Counted from the stretch's first letter, positions 8,649 to 18,784 are shown. The stretch: 64,000 nt of DNA from Paenibacillus endophyticus (GCF_014192395.1 NZ_JACHXW010000001.1:372001-436000), one strand, 5' to 3'. Program-made: numbers and translations. Notes: generated by a model from the letters alone, not told the origin.

Positions 8649-9692
8649 ATGAGCCAGATGGCAATCGGAGTATGGGAGAAGCGGGCCGATGAAGCACAGT
8701 TAGCCCTGGAGCAGTTTTTCTGGAATGACGAAATAAAGATGTACAATATCGAAACGCCATGCCCGAACGGCATATGCAACACGATTTTTCATTATTGGTG
8801 GATGGCGCATGCGGTCGATGTATTGGTTGACGGGCTGGTTAGGACGGGAGCGCCTCTTTATGCGGACAGATTGGCCCAATTCTATAACGGCATTGTTGAG
8901 CGGAACGGCGGGGCATTGCCAAACGAGCTTTACGACGACATGGAGTGGATGGCGCTTGCATGGCTTCGCGCTTATAAAGCAACTGGGGAAGAAAAATATA
9001 AGTCAGCAGCGTTGGAGCTGTGGGCGGATATCAAAACGGGCTGGAACGAGCATATGGGGGGCGGAATCGCTTGGCAGAAATCCCAGCTTGATTATAAAAA
9101 TACCCCTGCAAACGCGCCAGCTGTCATATTAGCCGCCAAGCTGTACCGGGAGTTCAAGTCAGGCGATGACTTGGCGTGGGCGTTGAAAATCTACAAATGG
9201 CAAAAGGAAAAATTAGTAGACCCAGAGACTGGGTTCGTATGGGATGGGATGAATCGAAACGGTGACGGCGCAGTAGATAAAGAATGGAAATTCACGTACT
9301 GCCAAGGCGTCTATATCGGGGCTGGCGTAGAGCTTTACCGGGCAACTGGCGAACAAAGCTACCTGCAGGATGCAAGCCGCTCCTTCCGCGCAGCCGTTGC
9401 AGAGCTTGCTGATCCGGCAACAAGTGTACTGCCGGATGAGGAGACGGGCGACGGCGGATTGTTCAAAGGCATCCTCATCCGATATTCTGCTGAGCTTGTG
9501 AAGGAAACCGGGGATACGGGTGCCTTGCAGCTGCTTTTGCGCAATGCCGAGCAGCTATGGCTGAATGGGAAGTCGGAGGGAGAGGCGCTGTTTAACCACA
9601 ATTGGACGGAAAAGCCTGGTGAGACGGTTACACTCAGCGTGCAGCTCAGTGGAATCATGCTGCTGGAAAAAATGGCGGAGAACGAGCGATGA
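8649..9692 (+). CDS. GH76-family glycosidase (alpha-1,6-mannanase type), copy 1
   Basis: A 347-aa enzyme of glycoside hydrolase family 76, whose known members cut alpha-1,6-mannan backbones. Recognisable features are the (alpha/alpha)6 repeat pattern, the catalytic Asp pair in LYDDMEWMALAWLR (D96, D97), the glycine-rich MGGGIAWQ segment and the YKNTPANAPA loop. There is no signal peptide or anchor, so it acts in the cytoplasm on imported oligosaccharides, unlike the secreted bacterial GH76 enzymes. It overlaps the next GH76 gene by four bases. Exact linkage specificity cannot be told from sequence. Confidence 0.85.
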   Translation: MSQMAIGVWEKRADEAQLALEQFFWNDEIKMYNIETPCPNGICNTIFHYWWMAHAVDVLVDGLVRTGAPLYADRLAQFYNGIVERNGGALPNELYDDMEWMALAWLRAYKATGEEKYKSAALELWADIKTGWNEHMGGGIAWQKSQLDYKNTPANAPAVILAAKLYREFKSGDDLAWALKIYKWQKEKLVDPETGFVWDGMNRNGDGAVDKEWKFTYCQGVYIGAGVELYRATGEQSYLQDASRSFRAAVAELADPATSVLPDEETGDGGLFKGILIRYSAELVKETGDTGALQLLLRNAEQLWLNGKSEGEALFNHNWTEKPGETVTLSVQLSGIMLLEKMAENER

Positions 9693-10726
9693 GCATGAAC
9701 AGCCAAGTTGACTTCGTACAGGATGCTATGTTCAGCCATTACTGGAACGAAGAGTCTTTGATCATGAATCAATGGTATCCGAAGGAAGCGAGCCCGGCTC
9801 ATGAAAATTATTATTATTGGTGGCAGGCGCATGTCATCGACGTGTTTGTCGATGGGCTGAACCGTACGAACGACCGAAAATATCAGGATCGGATTGAGGC
9901 GATTCATGAGGGTATTCTTGCCAGCAATGGCGGGACCTTCCTTCACCATTATTACGATGACATGGAGTGGCTCGCGCTAGCTCTGCTTAGAATCTATCAA
10001 ATCACTCGTGAAGAGAAATACAAGAGCAGCGTCCTTGAGCTATGGGCAGATATCCAAACCGCTTGGAGCGACCAAATGGGCGGCGGCATGGGCTGGAACA
10101 AGGGACAAAAGGATTATAAAAACACGCCGGCCAATGCGCCAGCTGCCATATTAGCCGCAAGGCTTTATCAATCCTTCGGGAACGAGGCCGATCTCGACTG
10201 GGCTGTTCGCATTTATAAATGGAACTTGGATTATCTCGTTGACCCGCAGACGGGCTTCGTTTGGGATGGTATGAACCGCAATGGCGATATGCTAATCGAC
10301 TATGATTGGGCATTCACCTATTGCCAAGGGGTATTCATCGGCGCAGGGGTGGAGCTGTACCGCTGCACGGGAGAGCCGCGCTATCTGGAGGATGCAAAGC
10401 GAACAGCGGAAACTTGCTTTGATCGATTCGCGAAACCGAATCAGCTTATATTTCCTGATGAAGGCATCGACGATACGGGCTTGTTCAAAGGCATATTGAT
10501 ACGGTATTTGGTGGAGCTGCAGCGTGAAGCGCCGGATATGAACGTGATTAGGGATGTTATAGAAGCCAATGCTGCCGTTTTTGCTGCAAAAGGCTTGGAG
10601 CAGCAACGGGGATTATGCGGCCCATCCTGGGAGAAGCACCCTGAGCTGCCTGTCCAATTAAGCGTGCAGCTGAGCGGCGTCATGCTGATGGAAGCCGCTG
10701 AATTAGTCAAAAAGGCAGATTCGTAG
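9689..10726 (+). CDS. GH76-family glycosidase, copy 2
   Basis: A 345-aa paralogue of the preceding gene, clearly alike over its whole length. It keeps the catalytic pair in HHYYDDMEWLALALLR (D90, D91), MGGGMGWN, the KNTPANAPA loop and the GFVWDGMNRNGD segment. It has no signal peptide and is also cytoplasmic. It begins inside the stop codon of copy 1 (ATGA), so the two are made together. The N-terminal substrate-facing residues differ (FHYWWMAHAVDV against YYYWWQAHVIDV), which suggests related but distinct specificities. Last gene of the operon; no terminator is obvious after it. Confidence 0.85.
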   Translation: MSMNSQVDFVQDAMFSHYWNEESLIMNQWYPKEASPAHENYYYWWQAHVIDVFVDGLNRTNDRKYQDRIEAIHEGILASNGGTFLHHYYDDMEWLALALLRIYQITREEKYKSSVLELWADIQTAWSDQMGGGMGWNKGQKDYKNTPANAPAAILAARLYQSFGNEADLDWAVRIYKWNLDYLVDPQTGFVWDGMNRNGDMLIDYDWAFTYCQGVFIGAGVELYRCTGEPRYLEDAKRTAETCFDRFAKPNQLIFPDEGIDDTGLFKGILIRYLVELQREAPDMNVIRDVIEANAAVFAAKGLEQQRGLCGPSWEKHPELPVQLSVQLSGVMLMEAAELVKKADS

Positions 10727-10784
10727 ATGCATTGAAGCTTAAAACAAGTGATAGATTCGCTTTCCTCTCCATAATATGGTTCAG

Positions 10785-10814
10785 TTGGACTTTCGATGGG
10801 AAATGAGCTATTAT
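10785..10814 (+). promoter_or_regulatory. Probable sigma-A promoter of the SLH/GH18 gene
   Basis: TTGGAC, an 18-base spacer and TATTAT, about 55 bases before the start codon. One mismatch in each hexamer. Confidence 0.5.
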
Positions 10815-10869
10815 ACTATCGACCAAATGAATAGAGTAATAGATTTGCTCTAATGAGGAGTTGGATGCG

Positions 10870-12501
10870 TTGAAGCTTAGGGGAAAAACGGCCATTTTAA
10901 TCGGATTACTAGTCGTATTATTAATAGGGACTTCCATGCAGGCATTCGCATACGAAGCGCAATTGAAGCCGTTTCGCGATGTGAAGGAGCAGGATTGGGC
11001 GGCGGAATCTATCTACCGGCTAGTCGCCATGGGCATTGTGACCGGCTATGAGAATGGAAACTATCAGCCGGATACGGCACTTACGAGAGAAGCGTTTGTT
11101 AAGCTGCTGGCGCAGTCGGTCAAGCCGAAGGCAGAGAAGGAAAGAACGGCCGCCCTTAAGGATGTGGCGAAGGATCGCTGGTCCTACGGGGTAATCAAAC
11201 AGGCATATGATGCTGGCTGGTTGGATTTGCTGATTCAGGACGGCAAGTTTAATCCTGCACAGGCGATTAAGCGTGAAGAGGTTGCTGCGTTGACCGGATT
11301 CGCCTTGCTGCAAGGAAAATCCGCAGAAGAGAAGCAGCAATGGCTGAATACGGATTGGAAGGCAGCAGATAAGCAGGCGAATTACGCAGATAAGGCGCAA
11401 ATCGATAGCAAGCTTGCGCCATATGTGCTGCGGACGTACGCGGATTCCATCATGCAAGGCGATGATAAAGGACGGTTTCTTCCAGGCAAATCGTTGACGA
11501 GGCGTGAAGCGGCTGCTACGGTCGATCGGTTGATCAGCTTCCGCAGCAAAGGCAAGCAACTAGGCATCTCCGCCTTTTATGCACCGTCCGGACCATACAA
11601 GAAAACGGAACGCTTTGCGGATGCCGGCGAGATTATCTTCGATTGGGCCAAGCTGAGCTATGAAGGCGCAGGCAAGGCGTCGCTTGCGTTTGCGCCTCCT
11701 AGCGATTGGAAGCAGCTGCTTGCCGCAGCGGATGCTGGCGGCTCCGAGAAGACGCTTATGGTATTTGGCAATACGACGCTGAACAAGCTGGGCGAATTCG
11801 TTGTAGATGCCGAAGCGCGCAAGTCATTCGTGAATGCTTTGGCAGATGTACTCCATGATCCGCAATATGGGTTTGATCGGGTTGCCATTGATTTGGAAGG
11901 GCTTGTCCCGGCTGCTTTGAAAGAGCCGTTCACCGAGCTCATTCGGGAGGTGAAAAGCGCGGTAAGCGAGACAACTTTGCTTACGGTAGTTGTTCCGCCC
12001 TCCTATTATTATGGCGGTTACGATTATAAAACGCTTGGCGAGCTCGCTGACACGGTGGTGCTGATGGCTTACGAATTCACTCACGAGGAGAGCGGCTTGC
12101 CTTCCGCTCCGCTCACGCTGGTAGGCGACGCCGTACGTAACGCGCTTGCGTACATTCCGGCGGATAAGCTGCTGCTAGGCATTTCCAAGCAAGCGAACCA
12201 ATGGACGACTGCTGCAGACGGAACGGTTGAGTTTTTCCGCTCTCCGTCCATAGCGGCCGTCGAAAGCAGAATTGCAGCCGAGGGGACTGTCTCTACGATG
12301 CAGCTGCCATACTTCCTTAATCGCATCACGTTTACGGATACGCGAGGAACGCATTTGCTATGGTACGAGAATTCGGAGAGTATCCAAGCGAAGATGCGAT
12401 TGGCGCAAGACATGGGTCTGCAGGGCGTCGCGATTTGGCAAATTAATCAGCTTACCGATGCGGACTGGACGATCATTTCTTCGTTTAACGAGCAGCAATA
12501 A
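10870..12501 (+). CDS. SLH-domain protein with C-terminal GH18-like domain
   Basis: A 543-aa exported protein. A signal peptide (MKLRGKTAILIGLL to about residue 27) is followed by three S-layer homology repeats (about 30-85, 95-145, 155-215) that bind secondary cell-wall polymer. A TIM-barrel domain of the YaaH/SleL-like GH18 group (about 225-543) has the catalytic motif FDRVAIDLEG with D341 and E343. It could hydrolyse cell-wall glycan or chitin-like polymer at the cell surface. The chosen TTG has GAGGAG nine bases upstream; another TTG nine bases earlier lies too close to it. The usual DG of the GH18 motif is DR here, so activity needs proof. Confidence 0.82.
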   Translation: MKLRGKTAILIGLLVVLLIGTSMQAFAYEAQLKPFRDVKEQDWAAESIYRLVAMGIVTGYENGNYQPDTALTREAFVKLLAQSVKPKAEKERTAALKDVAKDRWSYGVIKQAYDAGWLDLLIQDGKFNPAQAIKREEVAALTGFALLQGKSAEEKQQWLNTDWKAADKQANYADKAQIDSKLAPYVLRTYADSIMQGDDKGRFLPGKSLTRREAAATVDRLISFRSKGKQLGISAFYAPSGPYKKTERFADAGEIIFDWAKLSYEGAGKASLAFAPPSDWKQLLAAADAGGSEKTLMVFGNTTLNKLGEFVVDAEARKSFVNALADVLHDPQYGFDRVAIDLEGLVPAALKEPFTELIREVKSAVSETTLLTVVVPPSYYYGGYDYKTLGELADTVVLMAYEFTHEESGLPSAPLTLVGDAVRNALAYIPADKLLLGISKQANQWTTAADGTVEFFRSPSIAAVESRIAAEGTVSTMQLPYFLNRITFTDTRGTHLLWYENSESIQAKMRLAQDMGLQGVAIWQINQLTDADWTIISSFNEQQ

Positions 12502-12550
12502 TAATGATGATAAACATGAAGCAATAAAAAGCTTAATAACAATCAGGAAA

Positions 12551-12584
12551 AGTCGGCCGCTAGCGTGGCTGGCTTTTACTTTTT
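12551..12584 (+). terminator. Terminator of the SLH/GH18 gene
   Basis: AGTCGGCC pairs with GGCTGGCT (two G-U pairs) and TTTACTTTTT follows. The remaining space up to the next gene shows no other clear signal. Confidence 0.75.
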
Positions 12585-12765
12585 CCGGGAACTAAGTAAA
12601 TAACGGCTTGATAAAACGATATTATCATTCCGATGGGGAGGAAGTGTACGTTAATAGACGTAGATGTCCCTATCCATAGACTTGTTGCTTTAGCTATGAT
12701 GACCGTGAGGTAAGCGCAATCATTCTTTGATAGCGGATAAGCGAAATATACGGGAGGCATAGGCA

Positions 12766-15138
12766 ATGAATACGTTGGAGAGAGTACGCAAGCATGCCAT
12801 TCGTTACGAACGTCCGGCGCCGTCTTTTTTTGAAGGGGCATTGCTCGGCAACGGGGGAATGGGGGCGGTCGTGACGACTCGCCCGGACGCAATCGTCATT
12901 CATTCCGGCCATAATAACGTCTGGGATATTCGTATCGCAGAAAACCATCAGGATCAGATCGGCACCTTTGAGCAATTATTTGCCAAGCTGAAGGAGGTGC
13001 CGGAGCATTACGCTTCGCTAAGCGAAGAGGCTTGGTATCGTGAATACGTGGCGATGACTAGCGAGAATTACAGCTTCCCCTATCCACGTCCGATGCCTTG
13101 CGGCTCTTTGCTGCTCGGCTTTGACCGACGCAGCGCCGAGGTGCTCGGCCATTCGCTTCAGCTCGAGAATGGCCTTTGCGAGATATATTTTCAACTCGAA
13201 GACGCGGTTGCTGCCGTACAGGTTTTCGTCGACCAGCAGGCTGACCGCCTATGGATCACGATGAAGGGAGCGGATCAATCGCCTAAGGCAGCCTCCTTTT
13301 TCAATCGAATTAGGCTCATAGCTGATCCCAATACACCAGAAGAGATGCCGCCATTCAAAAGCAGCTTTGACGGACAGTACAACCAGCTATCGTTTCGGCA
13401 GAAGCTTCCCTTCTCGAACGAGAAGGTCGCGAACGATGCCGGTCATCCTACAGACAAGGCATTCCGGCTGTCTGCCTGTATCTCGGCTTCTGCCGTCATT
13501 CAGGAAAGCGGGAATAGGCTGGAAGCCAAGCTGGAGATGCCGGAGGATTTTGTCATTCGCGTCGAATTGGAAGAAGGAAGCGACGCATCGGTTCCGAGTC
13601 AGATGAACCAAGGCAATTGTCCAGCTAAAGAATCGTTCGCGGAAGCCTTTGACGCTGCTTGCACAGCTTGGAGCAGCTACTGGTCACGCTCAGGCGTGTC
13701 CTTGGCGGATGAATTTCTGGAGCAGGTATGGTACCGGAATTTGTATTTCTTCCAGTGCGCCGTGAAGCCGGAAGCGACTTGCCCTGGCATTTTCGCGAAT
13801 TGGAGCTATGGAAAGATCGGATCGGAGTGGCATGGGGATTACCATATGAACTACAACACGCAGCAGCCCTTCTGGGTAGCATTCTCAAGCAACCATGTCG
13901 ACAAGCATCTGGCATACGTGAATATGGTTGATCATGTGCTCCCAATCAGCCGGAAATGGGCGAAGGAATATTACGGACTCAGAGGCGCCTATTATCCGCA
14001 TTCCGCCTATCCAGTCGAAATGAACGTCATGCCTTATCCCGTGCCGCATTGGGGATGGGAGATTTGCGAAACGCCTTGGACGGTACAAAGCCTATGGTGG
14101 CATTACCGCTACACGATGGATAAAGCCTTTCTATCGAAGCGTGCCTTCACCCCGATGAAGGAGGCTGTGCTGTTTATGGTTGATTATATGAAGCGGCCGG
14201 AAGCGCAGGGCGAGCGTTGGGGGGACGACCGCTATCATATTTTTCCTACCGTTGTGCCGGAGCTGTATGAGTTGACGCCTGGATTCAAGCGAAACAGCGA
14301 TTGCTTGGTTGATCTTACGTTAACGAAGTTTTTATTCCGCGCATTCTCGGAGGCGTGTGATGAGCTTGAACGAGTGGAATCAGAGTCAGAGCTGCTAGCC
14401 GAGGTGCACGAGGTGCTGGCAAGGTTTCCCGACTATCCAACCGCTGAGTCGCAGAGAGGCAAAGTATTCGTATCCGTCCCAGGGGAAGATGCCGAGGTTA
14501 TTTACAATGTGCCGAATAGCGTTACAACCGTGTTCGCTGGCGAAGAGCATGGCCTGCATTCTTCGCCGGAGGAATACGAGATTGCGGTGAACTCCTACCG
14601 TAACCACCGGAACGAGGGCGGCAATGAGCTCGTATTCTATCATCTGGCTGGCGCCCGGCTAGGGCAGCTTGATCTGGAGCGCTTCAAACGCCAGATCGCA
14701 TATTGCATGCTGCCTAACGGAACGTGTACGGACAAGCTGCTGGAAGCGGGCGGAAGGTATTCGGACACGACGGATTTCGACTATATGGCGCCGATGGGGA
14801 TCTGGTTCGAGAACTTCGCTTTGCCTGCCGTTATTAATGAATGCTTGATGCAGAGCTATAACGGAGTCATTCGGTTGTTTCCCAATTGGTCGCTCGCGGA
14901 GCCATCGGAGTTCAGCACGCTTCGTGCCGTAGGCGGCTTTTTGGTCAGCGCGGCTGCGGTCGGAGGCAAGGTGGAGTGGCTGGAAATTGTCAGTGAGGCA
15001 GGCGGGAAGCTGAGCATTTATTGTCCTTGGGAAAGCGGTGCAAGCTGTATAAGCAGCAGCGGAGAACGGCAATTCTCGGGTGAAGTCATTTCAATCGAAA
15101 CAGCAAAGGGAGAGCGGCTTCGGTTCGTGCAAGCTTAA
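12766..15138 (+). CDS. Large glycoside hydrolase, GH95-like (alpha/alpha)6 type, family uncertain
   Basis: A 790-aa protein without a signal peptide. The layout resembles GH95: an N-terminal beta-domain with LLGNGGMGAVV (compare [11 protein letters not shown] in the GH95 gene nearby), a helical barrel with WHGDYHMNYNTQQPFW in the place of the GH95 motif [11 protein letters not shown], and a C-terminal beta-domain. The similarity is distant, and the GH95 signatures around the catalytic Asn/Asp residues are not clearly present. It may belong to another family of the same fold. GGGAGG precedes the ATG. It likely acts on an imported oligosaccharide in the cytoplasm; the substrate is unknown. Confidence 0.6.
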   Translation: MNTLERVRKHAIRYERPAPSFFEGALLGNGGMGAVVTTRPDAIVIHSGHNNVWDIRIAENHQDQIGTFEQLFAKLKEVPEHYASLSEEAWYREYVAMTSENYSFPYPRPMPCGSLLLGFDRRSAEVLGHSLQLENGLCEIYFQLEDAVAAVQVFVDQQADRLWITMKGADQSPKAASFFNRIRLIADPNTPEEMPPFKSSFDGQYNQLSFRQKLPFSNEKVANDAGHPTDKAFRLSACISASAVIQESGNRLEAKLEMPEDFVIRVELEEGSDASVPSQMNQGNCPAKESFAEAFDAACTAWSSYWSRSGVSLADEFLEQVWYRNLYFFQCAVKPEATCPGIFANWSYGKIGSEWHGDYHMNYNTQQPFWVAFSSNHVDKHLAYVNMVDHVLPISRKWAKEYYGLRGAYYPHSAYPVEMNVMPYPVPHWGWEICETPWTVQSLWWHYRYTMDKAFLSKRAFTPMKEAVLFMVDYMKRPEAQGERWGDDRYHIFPTVVPELYELTPGFKRNSDCLVDLTLTKFLFRAFSEACDELERVESESELLAEVHEVLARFPDYPTAESQRGKVFVSVPGEDAEVIYNVPNSVTTVFAGEEHGLHSSPEEYEIAVNSYRNHRNEGGNELVFYHLAGARLGQLDLERFKRQIAYCMLPNGTCTDKLLEAGGRYSDTTDFDYMAPMGIWFENFALPAVINECLMQSYNGVIRLFPNWSLAEPSEFSTLRAVGGFLVSAAAVGGKVEWLEIVSEAGGKLSIYCPWESGASCISSSGERQFSGEVISIETAKGERLRFVQA

Positions 15139-15203
15139 TTGAAATTCCGAGGCAATGAAGATTGTTTGTAACTGGAATTGCGGGAAATAGGCGTTTGCAA
15201 AAT

Positions 15204-15243
15204 AGAGGCAGTCAAGGACTTTCATTCGTCCATGACTGCCTCT
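15204..15243. terminator. Bidirectional terminator between convergent genes
   Basis: AGAGGCAGTCA and its exact complement TGACTGCCTCT with an inner GGAC/GTCC pairing. GTTTC follows on the + strand and ATTTTGC on the - strand. It separates the GH95-like gene from the convergent AraC gene. Confidence 0.7.
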
Positions 15244-15332
15244 GTTTCGATTAGGGGATGAACCTTGAAGTAAATCTTATTTTCATCCCATTAATGCTTA
15301 GTTTCTTCCATCGTCAGTGCATGAATGCGCTT

Positions 15333-16193
15333 TTATAATAAAGGCAGCGACGATATCGGCGCCGATGGGGAGTACGCCGACCGATATTCCGTAGGGGAAA
15401 GACTTGTTTCTTTACGAAAAAACTTAGTAAAGTGATTCGTTTCCTTGAAGCCGCATTGGTCCGCTATGTCCTTGACGCTGAGCGATGTGGTCGTAAGGAG
15501 CAGTTTTGCCCGTTCGGTCCGTTTGCGGTTCACGTATTTGAGCGGCGGAATGCCAAAATGCTTTTTGAAATACGCGCTGAAATAATTCGGATGCAGATGG
15601 AGCGCTTCTGCCATTTGATCGATGCTGATATTCAGATGGAGGCGGCTGTCCACAAACTGCTGAATAATATTCAAACGGCTCATTTCCTCCGAACGATGCT
15701 GGAGCACTTGAATCGGCACCGATTCAAGGTAGCGGCTAACGATCTCCAGGAGGATCGCTTTCTCGCGGAGCCGGGCTACAATCGTCGGCTGTTCATGCCA
15801 GGCAATCAGCTCCTGGAATAAGGCTGTCATGCGGGAGTGATCATCGATATCCAGGCATAAAGGAACGCCAATCCATTGAAACAGATCAAAGGGGCCAGCC
15901 AAAATGCTGAAGTGGCACCAATATTTCAAGTATGGACGATTATTGCGAGCTGAAAAGGATATGCGGGTATGGGCGGGGGTCAGAAAAAGCTGACCGGGCT
16001 TCGGATAATAATCGACGTTGCCGATGCGAATCCAGCCCTCACCCTCGCAAATGTAATACAGCTTATTATACTCGGGCGTTGAATCGGTTTCTGCCCAGTT
16101 CATGGATACTTGCGTTTTATGGGCGATAATCAATTGAAGCTGCAGGGATTGTAGCAAATCGGATAAAGCATGCTGTTCGTTTCTTCTCATCAT
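15333..16193 (-). CDS. AraC-family transcriptional regulator
   Basis: A 286-aa regulator with an N-terminal cupin-like sensing domain (about residues 20-150; YYICEGEGWIRIG, FFLTPAHTRI-like segment) and two C-terminal HTH units (IDQMAEALHLHPNYFSAYFK, then VKDIADQCGFKETNHFTKFF). It is divergent from the GH95 gene with only about 100 bases between, so control of that gene is likely. The start is uncertain. MMRRNEQ was chosen because the sensing domain begins soon after; upstream ATG and TTG codons exist and none has a good ribosome binding site. Confidence 0.85.
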   Translation of the reverse strand: MMRRNEQHALSDLLQSLQLQLIIAHKTQVSMNWAETDSTPEYNKLYYICEGEGWIRIGNVDYYPKPGQLFLTPAHTRISFSARNNRPYLKYWCHFSILAGPFDLFQWIGVPLCLDIDDHSRMTALFQELIAWHEQPTIVARLREKAILLEIVSRYLESVPIQVLQHRSEEMSRLNIIQQFVDSRLHLNISIDQMAEALHLHPNYFSAYFKKHFGIPPLKYVNRKRTERAKLLLTTTSLSVKDIADQCGFKETNHFTKFFRKETSLSPTEYRSAYSPSAPISSLPLL

Positions 16194-16292
16194 GGCCGTG
16201 CACCGCCGTCCGGTGGTTTTTAGTAGGTATACACTCATAGTAATAGATTGCCAGGGCAAAGAAAAGCTAGATTCATGGAAGGGGATAAGAGA

Positions 16293-18602
16293 ATGACAAT
16301 ACTAAGGGAAAGCCGGTTATGGTACAAGCAGCCTGCCGCAATATGGGAGGAGGCATTGCCGATCGGAAACGGGAAGCTGGGCGGCATGATATTCGGTCAT
16401 GCGAAGCAGGAGCGCATTGCACTGAATGAAGACAGCGTTTGGTACGGCGGACCGCGAGATCGCAATAACCCGGATGCCTTGCCGCATTTGGAGCAAATTC
16501 AAGGTCTGCTCAGAGAGGGACGGCTGCGCGAGGCGCATGATTTGTCCGCGATGGCTTTGTCAGGCGTGCCCGAGACGCAGCGCCATTATATGCCGCTTGG
16601 CGATTTGCAGCTATCGTTTCGTTATGAGGGTAACGGGGAAACGAGTGAATATGTGCGTGACTTGGATGTTAACAAAGGCATGGCTTCGGTTTCGTTCCGA
16701 ATAGGCGAAACGGTTTTTCGCCGGGAACATTTTGCGAGCTTTCCGGATGAGGCGCTCGTTACAAGATTGACATCGGATAAACCCGGAGGCATCAGCTTTA
16801 CGGCGCGTCTTCTTCGCGGAAACAATCGTTATTACGATGAATTGGTGAAGGCCGATGATAACACGATTGTCATGAGGGGGATATGCGGCGGCTCGGGCGG
16901 CTCCGATTTCCGAATGGCGCTGCGCGCGGCTGCCGAAGGCGGCTCTATCACGATCATTGGCGAGCATCTTGTCGTCGAGGGAGCTGACAGTGTGACGCTG
17001 ATTCTAACGGCTGCCACCTCATTTCGACATGCTGACCCCGAAGCTTATGTGATTCAAACGGGCTCGAAGGCTGCACAGCTCAGCTATGAAACGTTGAAAA
17101 AAAACCATATCGACGATTTCGTCCGTATATCGAGTCGAGTAAGCCTGCAATTAACGGTTGCATCAACGGCTGCTGTTGCAGGCCTGCCAACGGATGAGCG
17201 GTTAAGGCTGGTTCAGGAGGGCCATGCGGATAGCGGGCTTGTAGCTCTGTACTATCAATACGGTCGTTATTTGCTCATATCTAGCAGCCGACCTGGTTCG
17301 TTGCCAGCTAATCTGCAAGGCATATGGAATGAGAAGATGCTTCCGCCATGGGACAGCAAATATACGATAAATATTAATGCGCAGATGAACTATTGGCCAG
17401 CCGAAGCAGGCAATATGGCAGAATGCCATGAACCGCTGTTCGAGCTCATTGAACGGATGCGGGAGCCGGGCCGGATTACCGCCAAGACCATGTACAATTG
17501 CGGAGGCTTCGTCGCTCATCACAATACGGACATTTGGGCAGATACGGCGCCTCAGGACATCTACTTGCCAGCTTCCTATTGGACGCTGGGGGCGGCATGG
17601 CTTTGCCTGCATTTGTGGGAGCATTACGAGTATGGGCTTGATTTGGCTTTCTTGGAAAAGAGCTATCCGATCCTTCAGGAGTCGGCACAATTTTTCGAAG
17701 AGTTTCTGACAGAAACGGAAGAGGGTTTGCTCGTGCTGAATCCGTCTGTTTCACCGGAGAACACGTATAGGCTGCCAAATGGCGAATCAGGCACGCTATG
17801 CATAGGCGCTTCCATGGACAGCCAAATTCTGTATGAGTTGTTCACGGCTTGCTTCGAAGCTGCGGGAATACTCGGGTTGGAAGCAGCTGAGCAGAATCGC
17901 TGGGAACGGATCCGTGCGCGCCTGCCGAAGCCTGCGATCGGCAAGCACGGACAGATTCAAGAGTGGATGGAGGATTACGAGGAGGCAGAACCTGGTCATC
18001 GCCATATTTCACATCTATTCGCGCTTCACCCCGGCAAGCAGTTTACAGTGAAAGGTACGCCGGAGTGGGCGGCGGCGGCCAGAGTAACGCTTGAGCGAAG
18101 ATTGGAAAGCGGCGGTGGTCATACGGGCTGGAGCCGTGCTTGGATTATTAATTTCTGGGCAAGGCTTGCGGATGGAGAGAAGGCGTATGAGAATGTGCAG
18201 GCGCTGCTAGGTCACTCGACGCTACCCAATCTGTTCGACAATCATCCGCCTTTCCAGATCGACGGCAACTTCGGCGGCACGGCGGGCATTTCAGAGATGC
18301 TGCTGCAAAGCCACGCTGGCTATATCCACTTGCTGCCGGCTATGCCATCCGCATGGAAAGACGGCGAGATCACGGGCCTGCGCGCCCGTGGCGGCTTCGA
18401 GGTGGATATCCGCTGGTCAGGCGGCAAGCTTGCGGAAGCGCACATTCGTGCGACAGCTTCGAATAGATGCGTTCTGTTTGCAAGCGGAGAGTTGCTGATC
18501 TCGAAGGACGGCCAGGAGCTAAGCAACATGCAATATGAAGACGGTTGTGCGGTATGGCAGGCGGCAGCTGGCAGCGAGTATGCCGTGACGATAAGAGAAT
18601 AG
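16293..18602 (+). CDS. GH95-family glycosidase (alpha-L-fucosidase / alpha-L-galactosidase type)
   Basis: A 769-aa enzyme with all GH95 landmarks. These are the N-terminal beta-domain ([26 protein letters not shown]), the barrel motif [22 protein letters not shown] with its catalytic Asn, [13 protein letters not shown], the C-terminal HTGWSRAW and the [13 protein letters not shown] loop. Family members remove terminal alpha-1,2-L-fucose or L-galactose from glycans. No signal peptide, so cytoplasmic. GGAAGGGG lies eight bases before the chosen ATG; in-frame TTG and ATG codons further upstream are less well placed. Likely controlled by the divergent AraC regulator. Confidence 0.92.
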   Translation: MTILRESRLWYKQPAAIWEEALPIGNGKLGGMIFGHAKQERIALNEDSVWYGGPRDRNNPDALPHLEQIQGLLREGRLREAHDLSAMALSGVPETQRHYMPLGDLQLSFRYEGNGETSEYVRDLDVNKGMASVSFRIGETVFRREHFASFPDEALVTRLTSDKPGGISFTARLLRGNNRYYDELVKADDNTIVMRGICGGSGGSDFRMALRAAAEGGSITIIGEHLVVEGADSVTLILTAATSFRHADPEAYVIQTGSKAAQLSYETLKKNHIDDFVRISSRVSLQLTVASTAAVAGLPTDERLRLVQEGHADSGLVALYYQYGRYLLISSSRPGSLPANLQGIWNEKMLPPWDSKYTININAQMNYWPAEAGNMAECHEPLFELIERMREPGRITAKTMYNCGGFVAHHNTDIWADTAPQDIYLPASYWTLGAAWLCLHLWEHYEYGLDLAFLEKSYPILQESAQFFEEFLTETEEGLLVLNPSVSPENTYRLPNGESGTLCIGASMDSQILYELFTACFEAAGILGLEAAEQNRWERIRARLPKPAIGKHGQIQEWMEDYEEAEPGHRHISHLFALHPGKQFTVKGTPEWAAAARVTLERRLESGGGHTGWSRAWIINFWARLADGEKAYENVQALLGHSTLPNLFDNHPPFQIDGNFGGTAGISEMLLQSHAGYIHLLPAMPSAWKDGEITGLRARGGFEVDIRWSGGKLAEAHIRATASNRCVLFASGELLISKDGQELSNMQYEDGCAVWQAAAGSEYAVTIRE

Positions 18603-18620
18603 TGATTTTACGGATAGATG

Positions 18621-18650
18621 GCCTGCACATTAATGTGTGGGCTTTTTTTT
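18621..18650 (+). terminator. Terminator of the GH95 gene
   Basis: GCCTGCACAT pairs fully with ATGTGTGGGC (two G-U pairs), followed by eight T. Confidence 0.9.
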
Positions 18651-18733
18651 ATGTTGCATAGTGAGAGGGGAAGGTTAAGTCATTGTGCTGCAGCAATCCA
18701 GAAGCTGATGGGAGGGATATCGTGATATGATGG

Positions 18734-18784
18734 AAATGAGAGGTAATTATTTATTTATATAGTATAAAAAATTACCTCTCATTT
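18734..18784 (+). repeat. 15-bp perfect inverted repeat around an AT-rich core
   Basis: AAATGAGAGGTAATT at 18734-18748 and its exact complement at 18770-18784 flank 21 AT-only or nearly AT-only bases that include TATAGTATAAA, a possible -10 box. It ends just before the ribosome binding site of the next gene. It could be a repressor operator enclosing the promoter or an mRNA leader hairpin. Confidence 0.65.
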
